A stretch of 64,000 nucleotides of DNA from positions 806,001 to 870,000 of the forward strand of contig NZ_VWOJ01000001.1 of assembly GCF_008630495.1 (NCBI RefSeq), written 5' to 3'. The notes beneath the pieces were generated by a model. The model was not told the origin of the DNA, ran no database searches, and saw nothing but the letters and a program-made list of their open reading frames with translations. Positions 35,388-44,695 of this stretch are shown one piece after another. How positions within the stretch are numbered: position 1 is the first letter of the stretch; each line of letters starts with the position of its first letter. Origin of the DNA: Alkalicaulis satelles (GTDB lineage: Bacteria; Pseudomonadota; Alphaproteobacteria; Caulobacterales; Maricaulaceae). Made by a program: the position numbers and the translations under genes.

Positions 35388-36073
35388 CCGGTCCTGGCGT
35401 CCACTCGTCCCGCATCTGGATCGACCAGACGATAGCCCAGACCGCGCACGGTTTCGATCCGCTCATTGCCGATTTTCTTGCGCAGGCGCCCGACAAACAC
35501 CTCGATGGTGTTGGAATCGCGGTCGAAATCCTGGTCGTAGATATGCTCCACCAACTCGGTGCGCGAGATCACGCGCTCCTTGTGGTGCATGAGATAGCTC
35601 AAGAGGCGGAATTCGTGGCTGGTCAGCTTGACCAGCTGATCGCCCAGAAACACCCGCGCCCCGCGCGTATCGAGCGTCAGAGATCCGCTTTCCAGCATGG
35701 CGCTGGCGTGACCGGCGGCCCGGCGCGTCAGGGCGCGCAGGCGGGCCAGCAATTCTTCCGGGTGGAAGGGCTTGGTGAGATAATCGTCCGCGCCCGCATC
35801 AAAGCCGGAGACCTTCTCGCTCCACCGGTCGCGCGCGGTGAGGATCAGGACGGGCGTGGCCACCCCCGCCTTGCGCCAGCGCTCCAGTACCGACACCCCG
35901 TCCAGCTTGGGCAGGCCCAGATCGAGCACGATGGCGTCATAGGGCTCGGTCTCGCCCAGATGCAGACCGTCCTCGCCGTCCGCAGCGGAATCCACCGCAT
36001 AGCCTGCATGCTGCAGGGTGTCGGCCAGCTGGCGGTTCAGGTCGGCGTCGTCTTCCACGATGAGCGCGCGCAT
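35384..36073 (-). CDS. OmpR-family response regulator, PhoP-type
   Basis: A 229-residue regulator. The receiver domain has acidic residues DD at 8-9, the phosphoacceptor in IVLDLGLPKLDG near residue 51 and the Lys in YLTKPF near 101. The winged-helix domain includes LTSHEFRLLSYLMHHKERVISR and VFVGRLRKKIGNERIETVRGLGYRL. It is 23 bases downstream of a small PepSY protein gene and overlaps the kinase gene. Target genes cannot be read from this window. Confidence 0.92.
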   Translation of the reverse strand: MRALIVEDDADLNRQLADTLQHAGYAVDSAADGEDGLHLGETEPYDAIVLDLGLPKLDGVSVLERWRKAGVATPVLILTARDRWSEKVSGFDAGADDYLTKPFHPEELLARLRALTRRAAGHASAMLESGSLTLDTRGARVFLGDQLVKLTSHEFRLLSYLMHHKERVISRTELVEHIYDQDFDRDSNTIEVFVGRLRKKIGNERIETVRGLGYRLVDPDAGRVDARTG

Positions 36074-36096
36074 GGGCGTTGCTCCTTTCCTCTGGC

Positions 36097-36408
36097 CTAT
36101 CCGATAACCCGGCCGGTGCGTGCATTGACGCGCACGTCCCGGCGGTGACCGTCACGGGTCACGATGCGGATGATGTAGACCGGCGGCGATCCGCCCATGA
36201 GGCGGCCATTGACGTATTGCGAGCCGGGATTGGCGCGCAGGGCCGCATCGATGGCCACCCGCATGGGCACCACATCGGCCTGCACCGACGCCTCGAACAC
36301 CTGCTCGCCGGCATACGCCCCCTCGTCCGCAAACGCAGGCGCGCAAAAGCCCGCGCTGGCGGCGGCCAGCGCGGCGAGGGCAAGGAGAGAGGCGAGCATC
36401 GGTTTCAT
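36097..36408 (-). CDS. Small exported PepSY domain protein
   Basis: A 103-residue protein. A signal peptide (KPMLASLLALAALAAASAGFCAPAFA) precedes one PepSY-type module of about 75 residues, ending with the characteristic beta pair YIIRIVTRDGHRRDVRVNARTGRVIG. Such modules can act as small periplasmic regulators or protease modulators. ATG 36408 is used because it starts the signal peptide; the frame runs longer upstream. It precedes the PhoPQ-type genes and may be an accessory of that pair, by analogy with the general layout only. Confidence 0.85.
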   Translation of the reverse strand: MKPMLASLLALAALAAASAGFCAPAFADEGAYAGEQVFEASVQADVVPMRVAIDAALRANPGSQYVNGRLMGGSPPVYIIRIVTRDGHRRDVRVNARTGRVIG

Positions 36409-36508
36409 GCGTATCGTTCTGGCAAGGATCGGCTGAACGGCCTGTGAACATGCACGATGGCGGCCATTCATGAACAGCCCGGCGCGCAGGACACACGGGC
36501 CAAAACGC

Positions 36509-37405
36509 TCAGGAGCGCAGGCGCCGCCGCGGATCATAGCCTGACGGCGGGCTCCAGCCCTCGGCAAAATCCTCCAGCGCCGGATCGCCCGGGGGCAAAT
36601 CCACCATCAGCCGTATGATCTGGTCGCCGCGCTTGCCGTCCGGTCCCGGCGCACCGCGCCCGCGCAGGCGCAAGAGCGCGCCAGAGCTGGTTCCCGCCGG
36701 CACGCGCACCTCCACCGGCCCGTCCACCGTGGGCGCACGCACCGCGCCGCCCAGCACCGCCTCTTTCAGCGAGACCGGCAGGTCCAGGCGCACGTCCAGC
36801 CCCTCGCGGCGGAACCAGGGATGAGCGCTGATGCGCACCGTGATCAGCGCATCGCCTGCACGCCCCCCCGGGGCGCCAGCCCCCTGCCCGCGCAGGCGCA
36901 GGACCTGGCCGTCCTCCACGCCTGCGGGCACGGAAATCTCGATGGGCCGGGCGCCCTGCAGGCTGACGCGCTTCTTGGCGCCGGTAAGCGCCTCTTCAAA
37001 GCTCACCGTAATTTCGCCGCGCAGGTCCGCGCCGCGCGCAGTGCGCCGCTGGGCGCCTGGCCCGCGCGCACGGTCGGCGAACAGGTCGGAGAAAATGTCG
37101 GAAATATCCTCGAACCGGCCCGCGGGCCCGCGCTGGCCCGGCGGCGCGTCGGGACGCGAGCGGTAGTGGAAGGGCGCGCGCTCGCGGCCCTGCGCATCAA
37201 TCTCGCCCCGGTCGAATTTGGCGCGCGTCTCGGCGTTGGACAAAAGCTTGAAGGCCTGGGTGACCTGCTTGAAGCGCTCCTCGGCCTCGCGGTCGCCCGG
37301 GCGCGCGTCCGGGTGCAGCTCTTTGGCGAGCTTGCGGTAGGCGCGCCGGATCTCGTCGGCGCCCGCCGACTTGCCCACACCGAGAATCGCATACGGATCA
37401 GCCAT
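36509..37405 (-). CDS. DnaJ C-terminal domain protein (CbpA-like co-chaperone)
   Basis: A 298-residue J-domain protein. The J domain (DPYAILGVGKSAGADEIRRAY, then LHPD with the HPD motif near residue 33) is followed by a Gly/Arg/Pro-rich linker to ~125 with FEDISDIFSDLF. Two C-terminal beta-sandwich substrate-binding domains follow (GEITVSFEEALTGAKKRVSL; VRLDLPVSLKEAVLGGAVR). The CXXCXGXG zinc-finger repeats of DnaJ are absent, so it is CbpA-like. It would stimulate DnaK ATPase and deliver clients. It lies downstream of gatB on the same strand. Confidence 0.92.
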   Translation of the reverse strand: MADPYAILGVGKSAGADEIRRAYRKLAKELHPDARPGDREAEERFKQVTQAFKLLSNAETRAKFDRGEIDAQGRERAPFHYRSRPDAPPGQRGPAGRFEDISDIFSDLFADRARGPGAQRRTARGADLRGEITVSFEEALTGAKKRVSLQGARPIEISVPAGVEDGQVLRLRGQGAGAPGGRAGDALITVRISAHPWFRREGLDVRLDLPVSLKEAVLGGAVRAPTVDGPVEVRVPAGTSSGALLRLRGRGAPGPDGKRGDQIIRLMVDLPPGDPALEDFAEGWSPPSGYDPRRRLRS

Positions 37406-37476
37406 CACCGACAGCCTCTAGCAGGCCAGCGCCGCGCGGGCGAGTGGCGCAGCTCAAGCGCCGCGCACCCGCGCCA

Positions 37477-38982
37477 TCAGCCCAACAGCTTCTTTTGCAG
37501 GATCTCGTTGACCGCCTGGGGATTGGCCTTGCCGCCCATGGCCTTCATCACCTGGCCCACGAACCAGCCCATGGCCTTGGGCTTCTCGCGCACCTGGGCG
37601 GCCTGATCGGGATTGGCGGCGATGAGATCGTCGATGACCTTTTCAATGGCGCCGGTATCGGTGACCTGTTTGAGGCCGCGCGCCTCGACGATTCCAGCCG
37701 GATCGCCGCCCTCGTCCCACAGAATTTCAAACACGTCCTTGGCGATCTTGCCCGAAATCGTCCCGTCCTTGATCAGATCGACGAGGCCGCCCAGCTGGTC
37801 CGGGCTCACCGGGCTTTCGGTAATGCCAAGACCTTCCTTGTTGAGCCGGCCGAACAGCTCGTTATTGACCCAGTTGGCCGCCAGCTTGGCGTCGCGCCCC
37901 TCGATCACGGCCTCGAAATAGTCCGCCCGGTCCTTGTCGGCGGTGAGCACCGAGGCGTCATACTCCGACAGCCCCAGCGCCTCGACGAAGCGCTTGCGCT
38001 TTTGCGCCGGCAGCTCGGGCAGGTTCGCCCTGACCGTCTCCACAAACCCGTCCGCCAGCACCAGCGGGGTCAGGTCGGGATCGGGGAAATAGCGGTAGTC
38101 ATGCGCCTCTTCCTTGGAGCGCATGGAGCGGGTGACCCCGGCATTGGCGTCGAACAGGCGGGTCTCCTGAAAGACCTTGCCGCCCTCCTCGAGGATGTCG
38201 ATCTGGCGGCGCGCTTCATACTCCACCGCCTGCATGATGAAGCGCAGGGAATTGACGTTCTTGATCTCGCAGCGCGTGCCCAGATGCTTGAAATCGCCGG
38301 TCTCGGCGAATTTCTCGTACTGGCCGGGCTTGCACACGGACACGTTCACGTCCGCGCGCATCTGGCCCTTCTCCATGTCCCCGCCGCAGGTGTCGAGATA
38401 GCGCAGGATCGTGCGCAGCGTGCGCACATAGGCCGCCGCATCACCCGGCGAGCGCACATGGGGGCGCGAGACGATCTCCATCAGCGCCACGCCGGACCGG
38501 TTCAGATCCACATAGGTGGCGTTGGGATCAAGATCATGGATCGACTTGCCCGCGTCCTGTTCGAGATGCAGGCGCTCGATGCCCACGCTGAACACCGAGC
38601 CGTCATCGCGCTCGCACTCGATCTCGCCGGCGCCCACGATGGGATAGGCGAACTGGCTGATCTGATAGCCCTGGGGCAGGTCGGGATAGAAATAATTCTT
38701 CCGGTCAAAGCGCGAGAACGTGTTGATCTGCGCGTTCAGCCCCAGCCCGGTGCGCACCGCCTGCTCCACGCAGAATTTGTTGAGCACGGGCAGCATGCCG
38801 GGCATGCCCGCATCGATCAGGCTGACCTGGGTATTGGGCTCGGCGCCAAAGCCGGTGGCCGCGCCGGAGAACAGCTTGGAGCGGCTCTTGACCTGGGCGT
38901 GGACTTCAAGCCCCACCACAATCTCCCATTCGCCCGTAGCTCCGGGCAGGACATAGCGGTGATCGGCGGCGTCGAGCGGCAT
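37477..38982 (-). CDS. gatB: Aspartyl/glutamyl-tRNA(Asn/Gln) amidotransferase subunit B
   Basis: A 501-residue GatB. It carries the N-terminal [21 protein letters not shown] and the [20 protein letters not shown] motif near residue 88, the CDVNVSV-like signature here read as [13 protein letters not shown] near 205, and a YqeY-type helical tail to the end. It transamidates mischarged Glu-tRNA(Gln) and Asp-tRNA(Asn) with GatA and GatC, which are not in this window. ATG 38982 is preferred; the frame runs 22 residues further upstream. Confidence 0.95.
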   Translation of the reverse strand: MPLDAADHRYVLPGATGEWEIVVGLEVHAQVKSRSKLFSGAATGFGAEPNTQVSLIDAGMPGMLPVLNKFCVEQAVRTGLGLNAQINTFSRFDRKNYFYPDLPQGYQISQFAYPIVGAGEIECERDDGSVFSVGIERLHLEQDAGKSIHDLDPNATYVDLNRSGVALMEIVSRPHVRSPGDAAAYVRTLRTILRYLDTCGGDMEKGQMRADVNVSVCKPGQYEKFAETGDFKHLGTRCEIKNVNSLRFIMQAVEYEARRQIDILEEGGKVFQETRLFDANAGVTRSMRSKEEAHDYRYFPDPDLTPLVLADGFVETVRANLPELPAQKRKRFVEALGLSEYDASVLTADKDRADYFEAVIEGRDAKLAANWVNNELFGRLNKEGLGITESPVSPDQLGGLVDLIKDGTISGKIAKDVFEILWDEGGDPAGIVEARGLKQVTDTGAIEKVIDDLIAANPDQAAQVREKPKAMGWFVGQVMKAMGGKANPQAVNEILQKKLLG

Positions 38983-39107
38983 GGCGGCTTCCTGATGACG
39001 AATGAACCGGCCCCCTGTTTCACGCCCGCGCGCGCCTGCGTCAAGCACACCGCGCGTCAGGGGGGTGATGGATGTAGGAGATCACCTGAACTCCAGCGCC
39101 TCAACCC

Positions 39108-39177
39108 GCGTTTCCCCGGCGAAAGCCGGGGCCCAGGTGCGCCGGAGCGTCTGAATCCCGTCTTTCGCCGGGAAAAC
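39108..39177. repeat. Pair of inverted REP-like palindromic repeats
   Basis: Two related ~28-base units face each other. Copy 1 (39108-39136) contains the perfect hairpin CCCCGGC-GAAA-GCCGGGG (39113-39130). Copy 2 (39150-39177), read on the opposite strand, matches copy 1 except for a few bases (CGTTTTCCCGGCGAAAGACG against CGTTTCCCCGGCGAAAGCCG). The layout resembles the REP/BIME-type intergenic palindromes common in alphaproteobacteria. They lie in the 234-base gap between the DUF1467 gene and gatB, where the nuo-associated gene run ends. Confidence 0.7.
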
Positions 39178-39216
39178 GCCGACTGGAATGACGCGGAAAA
39201 TGTTCCAGCGCCCGCC

Positions 39217-39573
39217 TCACCCTGTCCGGATTTGCGGGCCGTAGCTGAACCATTCAAGGTCGATCAGCTCAAGGCCGATGACCGCCACGATGACCAGCCA
39301 GACGCCCGAGGTAATAACGGTGGTCAGCCACAGCTTGGGCTTGATGCCCGGATCGACCGGGGCGCCGGGCTCAGAGCCCGGGACCACCTCGCCGTCCTCG
39401 AACTGGCCGCGAATGCGCCGGGGCAGGACGGTGAACAGCACCATCCACCAGGCGCACAGATAGACCACCAGCCCAGAGACGAAGCCGATATTGGGCACGC
39501 GCACGAACAGCATGGAAAACCACACCAGCCCCGCTGCGATGACGATAGCCAGATAAAGCCGCTCGCGGGTCAT
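39217..39573 (-). CDS. DUF1467 family membrane protein
   Basis: A 118-residue protein of the DUF1467 family, with helices near residues 7-22, 28-48 and 82-103. A cytoplasmic loop contains TVLPRRIRGQFEDGEVVPGSEPGAP. The family is characteristic of alphaproteobacteria and is usually found directly after mce, as here (4-base overlap with mce). Function unknown. In relatives proS and lolCD commonly follow; here gatB follows after a 234-base gap with palindromic repeats. Confidence 0.88.
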   Translation of the reverse strand: MTRERLYLAIVIAAGLVWFSMLFVRVPNIGFVSGLVVYLCAWWMVLFTVLPRRIRGQFEDGEVVPGSEPGAPVDPGIKPKLWLTTVITSGVWLVIVAVIGLELIDLEWFSYGPQIRTG

Positions 39574-40013
39574 GCATGGCCTCCCGCGCCGTCATACAGA
39601 GCCGGGTCCTGCATCAGCTCGATCAGCACGCCGCCGCTGTCCTTCGGGTGGACGAAAATCACCGGCACGCCATGGGCGCCGATATAGGGCTCGCCGCTGC
39701 CCAGCACCGTGGCGCCGCGCGCGCGCATGGCGTCGCGGGCGGCCAGGATGTCGGGCACTTCAAAACACATATGGTGCTGGCCGCCCTTGGGGTTCTTTTC
39801 CAGGAATTTGTGGATCGGGCTCGCCTCGCCCAGCGGCTCGATCAGCTCGATCTGCATATTGGGCAGGGTGACGAACACCACCCGCACGCCCAGCTGCGGA
39901 AAGTCCTTCGGCGCGGTGGCGTCCGCAGCGCCATAGAGCTCGGCATAGACGCGCGCGGCCTCTGCCACATCGGGTGTGGCCACGCCCACATGATTGAGCC
40001 GTCCCAGCTTCAT
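39570..40013 (-). CDS. mce: Methylmalonyl-CoA epimerase
   Basis: A 147-residue member of the vicinal-oxygen-chelate fold. The N-terminal LGRLNHVGVATPDVAEAARVY carries the first metal-binding His and the central KGGQHHMCFEVPDI the second metal-binding site. The C-terminal PVIFVHPKDSGGVLIELMQ carries the third site (His and Glu). It interconverts (R)- and (S)-methylmalonyl-CoA in propionate catabolism. It follows rnj by 11 bases, as in other alphaproteobacterial nuo-birA-coaX-rnj-mce runs. Confidence 0.92.
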   Translation of the reverse strand: MKLGRLNHVGVATPDVAEAARVYAELYGAADATAPKDFPQLGVRVVFVTLPNMQIELIEPLGEASPIHKFLEKNPKGGQHHMCFEVPDILAARDAMRARGATVLGSGEPYIGAHGVPVIFVHPKDSGGVLIELMQDPALYDGAGGHA

Positions 40014-40024
40014 AACCCTCTCCT

Positions 40025-41707
40025 TCAGCCCGGCAGCACGATGGCGGCCACCGCCGGCTTCTTGCCCCAGATGCGCGCGGCCTCGCGGCGCACGGCCCGG
40101 CGCAGCACTTCCTCCACCGCCGCCTCGTCGCGGCGCTCGCGCTTGCCCATGCGGTGGAAGGCGGTCTCGGCGGCCTCGGCCAGGTCATCCAGCAATTCAT
40201 CAAGATCATAGTCGGGCTGGTCAGGCACGCCCATGGCCCGCAGATCGAGCCCGCTCTGCAGATCCCCGTCACGCAGCACGGCGGCGACCGTGATATGGCC
40301 CGCCGAGGCCAGCTTGCGCCGCTCACGCATGGCCTCATGGCCCTCGCTGATGATGAAATTGCCATCCACATAGAGCCGCCCGGCCGGCGCCTCGTCGACA
40401 ATGCTGGCGCCCTCGCGTGAGATGCGGATCACCGCGCCGTTGAAGGGCTCGATGGCGTGGGGCACCTGCAGGGATTTGGCCAGCTTGGCGTGCTCCTTGA
40501 GGTGACGCAGCTCGCCATGGACCGGGATCGCCACATTGGGTTTGGCCCAGGCGTACATCTGGCGCAGCTCGTCGCGGCAGGGATGGCCGGAGACGTGGAT
40601 ATGGCGGTCGCGCTCGGTGATCAGGGTAACGCCGCGCCCGGCCAGCCGGTTCATCAGATCGAAAATGCCGCGCTCATTGCCCGGAATGATGCGCGAGGAA
40701 AAGATCACGCAATCGCCCTCGCCCAGCGTTACATGGCGGTGGGTCCCTTCGGCGATGCGCGACAGGGCCGCGCGCGGTTCTCCCTGGGATCCGGTGCACA
40801 GATAGAGGATTTTCTCCGGCGGGAAATAGCCCGCTTCCTCCTCCTCGATGAAATCCTGATACTGGCTGAGCAGGCCCACGGCTTTCGCCGCGCTGGTGAT
40901 GCGGTGCATGGACCGGCCCACCAGGCACACCCGCCGGCCATTGGCCTCGGCGGCGTGAAGCGCGGTGTCCAGCCGGGCCACATTGGAGGCGAAGGCGGCG
41001 ATAGCCACCTTGCCGGACTGCTCGCCCACCAGCCGGGTCAGGTTCTCGCGCACGCCGGCCTCGGAGCCGGATTCGCCTTCGGTGAAGACATTGGTGCTGT
41101 CGCACACCATGGCCATCACGCCCTCGCGCCCCGCCGCCTCGATGGCCTTGGCGTCGGTGGTGGCGCCGATCAGCGGATCGGGATCGATCTTCCAGTCGCC
41201 GGTATGCAGGATCAGCCCGGCGGGCGTGCGGATGATCAGCCCGTTGGGCTCGGGGATGGAGTGGGTGAGGGTGACCAGCTGCAGATCGAACGGGCCGATC
41301 TGGAAGCGCGAGCTCATGCCGATTTCGTGCAGCGGCGCTTCGCCCAGAAGGCCGTGCTCGGCCAGCCGGTCGCGCATCAGCCAGGCAGTGAAGGGCGTGG
41401 CGTAGATCGGGCAGCGCAGACGCCGCCACAGATGGGCCACCGCGCCCATATGGTCCTCGTGGGCGTGGGTGAGGATGATGGCCTTGAGCTGATGGCCCTG
41501 CTCCTCGATGAAGCGCGGGTCAGGCGTGATGATGTCCACGCCCGGGGTGGACAGATCGCCGAAGGTCACGCCGCAATCGACGATGATCCATTCGCGGTTC
41601 TCTTCCGGCCCGTAGCCGTAGAGATTGAGATTCATCCCGATCTCGCCCGAGCCGCCCAGCGGCACGAAATAGACGGCGTCATCGGTCTTCTTGGAGGTTT
41701 TGGTCAC
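40025..41707 (-). CDS. rnj: Ribonuclease J
   Basis: A 560-residue beta-CASP metallo-beta-lactamase-fold ribonuclease. The zinc-binding motif THAHEDHMGA lies near residue 80, with further ligands in HTGDWKIDPDP and in a C-terminal HVSGHPCRDEL near residue 372. It combines 5'-3' exonuclease and endonuclease activity in rRNA maturation and mRNA turnover. The start is GTG 41707, giving TKTSKKTDDAVYFVPLGGSGEIGMN. It follows coaX by 25 bases. Confidence 0.95.
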   Translation of the reverse strand: MTKTSKKTDDAVYFVPLGGSGEIGMNLNLYGYGPEENREWIIVDCGVTFGDLSTPGVDIITPDPRFIEEQGHQLKAIILTHAHEDHMGAVAHLWRRLRCPIYATPFTAWLMRDRLAEHGLLGEAPLHEIGMSSRFQIGPFDLQLVTLTHSIPEPNGLIIRTPAGLILHTGDWKIDPDPLIGATTDAKAIEAAGREGVMAMVCDSTNVFTEGESGSEAGVRENLTRLVGEQSGKVAIAAFASNVARLDTALHAAEANGRRVCLVGRSMHRITSAAKAVGLLSQYQDFIEEEEAGYFPPEKILYLCTGSQGEPRAALSRIAEGTHRHVTLGEGDCVIFSSRIIPGNERGIFDLMNRLAGRGVTLITERDRHIHVSGHPCRDELRQMYAWAKPNVAIPVHGELRHLKEHAKLAKSLQVPHAIEPFNGAVIRISREGASIVDEAPAGRLYVDGNFIISEGHEAMRERRKLASAGHITVAAVLRDGDLQSGLDLRAMGVPDQPDYDLDELLDDLAEAAETAFHRMGKRERRDEAAVEEVLRRAVRREAARIWGKKPAVAAIVLPG

Positions 41708-41732
41708 ACGTCAGCTTTCTCAAACAGTTTCG

Positions 41733-42503
41733 TCAGGGCGCATTGCGCCGCCAGACTTCGAGCAGGCCGCGAATGGTCACGTCCGGGTCGAAGTGATCAA
41801 TGGTTTCAGCCGCGCCTTCGAACAGGGAGGCGACGCCGCCGGTGGCGATCACGGTCATGGGCCGGGCGTACTCGGCCCTGATGCGGCGCACCAGCCCGTC
41901 GATCAGATCGATATAGCCCCAGAACACGCCTGACTGCATGGCCCCGACCGTATCCTTGCCCACCACGCGTTCGGGGCGTTCGATGGCGATGCGCGGCAGG
42001 CGCGCAGCAGCCTGGTGCAGCGCCTGCATGGACAGATTGATGCCCGGCGCGATCACCCCGCCCTCGAAATCACCCTCGGCCGATACCACGTCGAACGTGG
42101 TGGCGGTGCCTGAATCCACGATGATCAGCGCGCCGGGATAGATGATCTTGCAGCCCAGCGCATTGACCAGACGGTCTGCGCCCGCCTCCTGGGGACGGGT
42201 GAGCTTGACCCCCACGCCCAGATCCACGCCCGCATCACCCACCACAACCGGCTCGGCGCCGATATAGCGCCGGGCGAGATTGCGCAGATTGAACAGCGAC
42301 TGGGGCACCACCGAGGAGATCACGCAGCCGGTGAGATCCTTCAGCGTCAGCTCCTGCAGCTGCAGGAGCTGGTTCAGCCAGACGGCGTATTCGTCCGCCG
42401 TACGGCCCGAATAGGTGGCGGTGCGCCACTGGGCGCGCCAGCCCTCGCCGTCATGGACGGCGAACAGGGTGTTGGTGTTGCCGCAATCAATGGCCAGCAG
42501 CAT
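41733..42503 (-). CDS. coaX: Type III pantothenate kinase
   Basis: A 256-residue CoaX that phosphorylates pantothenate, the first step of CoA synthesis. The ASKHA-fold phosphate motif [18 protein letters not shown] opens the protein. [18 protein letters not shown] (near residue 100) and [14 protein letters not shown] (near 120) supply the other conserved blocks. ATG 42503 has a GGAGGG ribosome-binding sequence; GTG 42518 overlapping the birA stop is the alternative. A perfect 24-base palindrome lies inside the gene at 42348-42371. Confidence 0.95.
   Translation of the reverse strand: MLLAIDCGNTNTLFAVHDGEGWRAQWRTATYSGRTADEYAVWLNQLLQLQELTLKDLTGCVISSVVPQSLFNLRNLARRYIGAEPVVVGDAGVDLGVGVKLTRPQEAGADRLVNALGCKIIYPGALIIVDSGTATTFDVVSAEGDFEGGVIAPGINLSMQALHQAAARLPRIAIERPERVVGKDTVGAMQSGVFWGYIDLIDGLVRRIRAEYARPMTVIATGGVASLFEGAAETIDHFDPDVTIRGLLEVWRRNAP
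42348..42371. repeat. Perfect 24-base palindrome within coaX
   Basis: CAGCTCCTGCAG (42348-42359) is followed immediately by its exact reverse complement (42360-42371). It encodes part of a Leu/Gln-rich stretch (QLLQLQEL) of CoaX, where CTG and CAG codons alternate, which may be the whole explanation. Confidence 0.85.
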
Positions 42504-42514
42504 GGCGCCCTCCT

Positions 42515-43246
42515 TCACGACGCGCCCGCGCCGGGGAAGAACACGTCCCCTGCGGAGATAAGCCGTCTCGCGCCGTCCTTCAAATCCAGCCGCAGCGCGC
42601 CGTCCTCGGCAAGGTCGGCGAAGACGCCCTCGACGGTCTCGCCCTCCAGGCGCGCCGTGCAGCGCTCCCCCAGCCCGTGGGCGCGCGCCAGCCAGGCCTC
42701 ACGCAAGGGCGCAAACCCGTCCGCCGCCCAGCGCGCGCGCCAGTGCTCGAAGCGCTGCGCCAGCGTGCGCAGCGCCGCGTCCGGGTCAAGGCGCTCGCCA
42801 TGGAGCGACAGGTCAGTGGCCGGGCGTTCGGCATCATCCGGGTGGTGGGCCAGATTGATCCCGATCCCCACCGCCAACCACAGCCCGCCGGCCGGATGGG
42901 CGCCGCTTTCCAACAGGATGCCCGCCGCCTTGCGCCCTGCGATCAGCAGATCATTGGGCCATTTGAGGCGCACGAGGCTGGCGTCCACCGCGCCTGCGGC
43001 CACATCGCCCACGGCCAGGGCGGCGGCGAAAGAGAGCTGGGCGGCGCGCGCCGGGCCCGCCTCGAGCCGGTAAAGGCCGGTGCAATAGAGATTGCCCTCA
43101 GGGCTGGTCCAGGCCCGCCCGCGCCGTCCGCGCCCGGCGCTCTGGACGCGCGCACGGATCCAGAGCGGGCCGGCCTCGCCCGCCAGCGCGCGGCGGCGGG
43201 CTTCCTCATTGGTGGAGTCGAGTTCGCTGAAGACCTCGAAGCGCAA
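42515..43246 (-). CDS. birA: Biotin--[acetyl-CoA-carboxylase] ligase
   Basis: A 243-residue monofunctional biotin protein ligase without the DNA-binding N-terminal domain, so it is unlikely to repress bio genes. The opening [17 protein letters not shown], the biotin-adenylate loop [20 protein letters not shown] near residue 35 and the [20 protein letters not shown] segment near 93 are intact. The start is a TTG at 43246, only 4 bases after nuoN. It biotinylates acetyl-CoA and propionyl-CoA carboxylases. The nuoN-birA-coaX order is conserved in alphaproteobacteria. Confidence 0.93.
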   Translation of the reverse strand: MRFEVFSELDSTNEEARRRALAGEAGPLWIRARVQSAGRGRRGRAWTSPEGNLYCTGLYRLEAGPARAAQLSFAAALAVGDVAAGAVDASLVRLKWPNDLLIAGRKAAGILLESGAHPAGGLWLAVGIGINLAHHPDDAERPATDLSLHGERLDPDAALRTLAQRFEHWRARWAADGFAPLREAWLARAHGLGERCTARLEGETVEGVFADLAEDGALRLDLKDGARRLISAGDVFFPGAGAS

Positions 43247-43250
43247 GGCG

Positions 43251-44693
43251 TCAGGCCGCGGCGTTGATGACCAGCGCCAGCATCACGCCGACCACCGGCA
43301 CCAGGCCCACCGTGGCGAGCGCGGCGGCCCGGCTGATCAGCGCCACGCCGGCGGGCGCAGGCTCGAACCGGCCTTCGGGCTCGTCAAACCAGATCACCTT
43401 CACCACGCGCAGATAATAGGCGATGGACACCGCCGAGAAGACCAGGCCGATCACCATCAGCCACCACAGCCCGGCTTCGGCCGCGGCATAGAACACGAAC
43501 AGCTTGCCAAAGAAGCCGACCAGGAAGGGCATGCCGCCGATGGAGAACATCAGGGCGGTCATGGACCAGCCAAGCGCCGGATGGGTCTTGGACAGGCCCT
43601 TGAGATCGTCAATGCGCTCCACCATGCCCTCAGCGCGGCGCATGGACAGGATCACCGCAAACGCGCCCAGCACGCCCACGATATAGAGCGTCATGTAGAA
43701 CAGCACCGACCACAGGCCCAGCGCGGTGCCCGCCGCCAGGCCCACCAGCGCGTAGCCCATATTGCCAATGGAGGAATAGCCCATCAGGCGTTTGATATTG
43801 GACTGCATCAGCGCCCCGAACGCGCCCACGCCCATGGACAGAATCGCCAGCACCACAATGATCTGGCGCCATTCCTCGGTCATCGGCGCAAAGGGCTCGT
43901 AGACCACGCGCGCAATCAGCACCATGGCCGCCAGCTTGGGCGCGGTGGCGAAGAAGGCCGCCACCGGGGTCGGCGCGCCCTCGTACACGTCGGGCGTCCA
44001 CATGTGGAAGGGCACAGCCGAAATCTTGAAGGCCAGGCCTGACAGCAGGAAGACCAGCCCGAACAGCAGCCCGATCTTGGCGCCGTCCTCGGAGGCCGCC
44101 GCCGCGATGGCGTCAAACCCGGTGGAGCCGGCAAAGCCGTAGATCAGCGAGGCGCCGTACAAAAGCAGGCCCGAGGACAGCGCGCCCAGCACGAAATATT
44201 TCAGACCCGCTTCCGAGGCGCGCAGCGAATCGCGGTTGAAGGCGGCCAGGATATAGAGCGCCAGCGATTGCAGCTCGATGCCCAGATAGAGCGTGATCAG
44301 GTCATTGGACGAGACCATGACCGACATGCCCGTCACCGCCAGCAGGGCCAGCACCGGGTATTCGAATTTCGCCAGCCGCTCGCTCTGGAGATAGTGGGAC
44401 GCCAGCACCAGCGCGCCCGCCGCCGCCAGATAGATGGCGGTCTTGGCGTAGAGGCTGAAAGCATCCAGCTTGAACGCGCCATGGAAGGCCGTGCCGCCCT
44501 CGCCGCCCGCCATCCAGATCGTCACGCCCGCGCAGATCACCAGCAGCGCGGTGGACAGGCGCATGATCAGGCGCGCGGCGGCCTCTTCGCCCTTCCAGTA
44601 GACGCCCAGAAGCAGGAACGCCATCGCGCCCACGGCCAGGATCAGCTCCGGCGTGAGCAGGCGCAGATCGGTAAGCAGCGTCTCGACAGTCAT
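43251..44693 (-). CDS. nuoN: NADH-quinone oxidoreductase subunit N
   Basis: A 480-residue, ~14-helix antiporter-like subunit of the complex I membrane arm. Seen are ELQSLALYILAAFNRDS near residue 140 (conserved Glu), LAFKISAVPFHMWTPDVYEG near 215 (conserved Lys, and the PFH motif of this family) and SNIKRLMGYSSIGNMGY near 295 with a second Lys. It contributes to proton translocation. It is the last nuo gene; birA follows by 4 bases. Confidence 0.95.
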   Translation of the reverse strand: MTVETLLTDLRLLTPELILAVGAMAFLLLGVYWKGEEAAARLIMRLSTALLVICAGVTIWMAGGEGGTAFHGAFKLDAFSLYAKTAIYLAAAGALVLASHYLQSERLAKFEYPVLALLAVTGMSVMVSSNDLITLYLGIELQSLALYILAAFNRDSLRASEAGLKYFVLGALSSGLLLYGASLIYGFAGSTGFDAIAAAASEDGAKIGLLFGLVFLLSGLAFKISAVPFHMWTPDVYEGAPTPVAAFFATAPKLAAMVLIARVVYEPFAPMTEEWRQIIVVLAILSMGVGAFGALMQSNIKRLMGYSSIGNMGYALVGLAAGTALGLWSVLFYMTLYIVGVLGAFAVILSMRRAEGMVERIDDLKGLSKTHPALGWSMTALMFSIGGMPFLVGFFGKLFVFYAAAEAGLWWLMVIGLVFSAVSIAYYLRVVKVIWFDEPEGRFEPAPAGVALISRAAALATVGLVPVVGVMLALVINAAA

Positions 44694-44695
44694 GA

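Noticed and set aside
32946-35435. Long plus-strand open frame (829 codons) opposite the PhoQ-type kinase and the 444-residue protein
   Set aside because: It spans two well-supported minus-strand genes and their spacer; its His/Gln/Arg-rich composition is typical of antisense frames in GC-rich DNA.
37444-39687. Long plus-strand open frame (747 codons) opposite gatB and DUF1467
   Set aside because: It is antisense to gatB and runs through the palindromic intergenic region; no protein family character.
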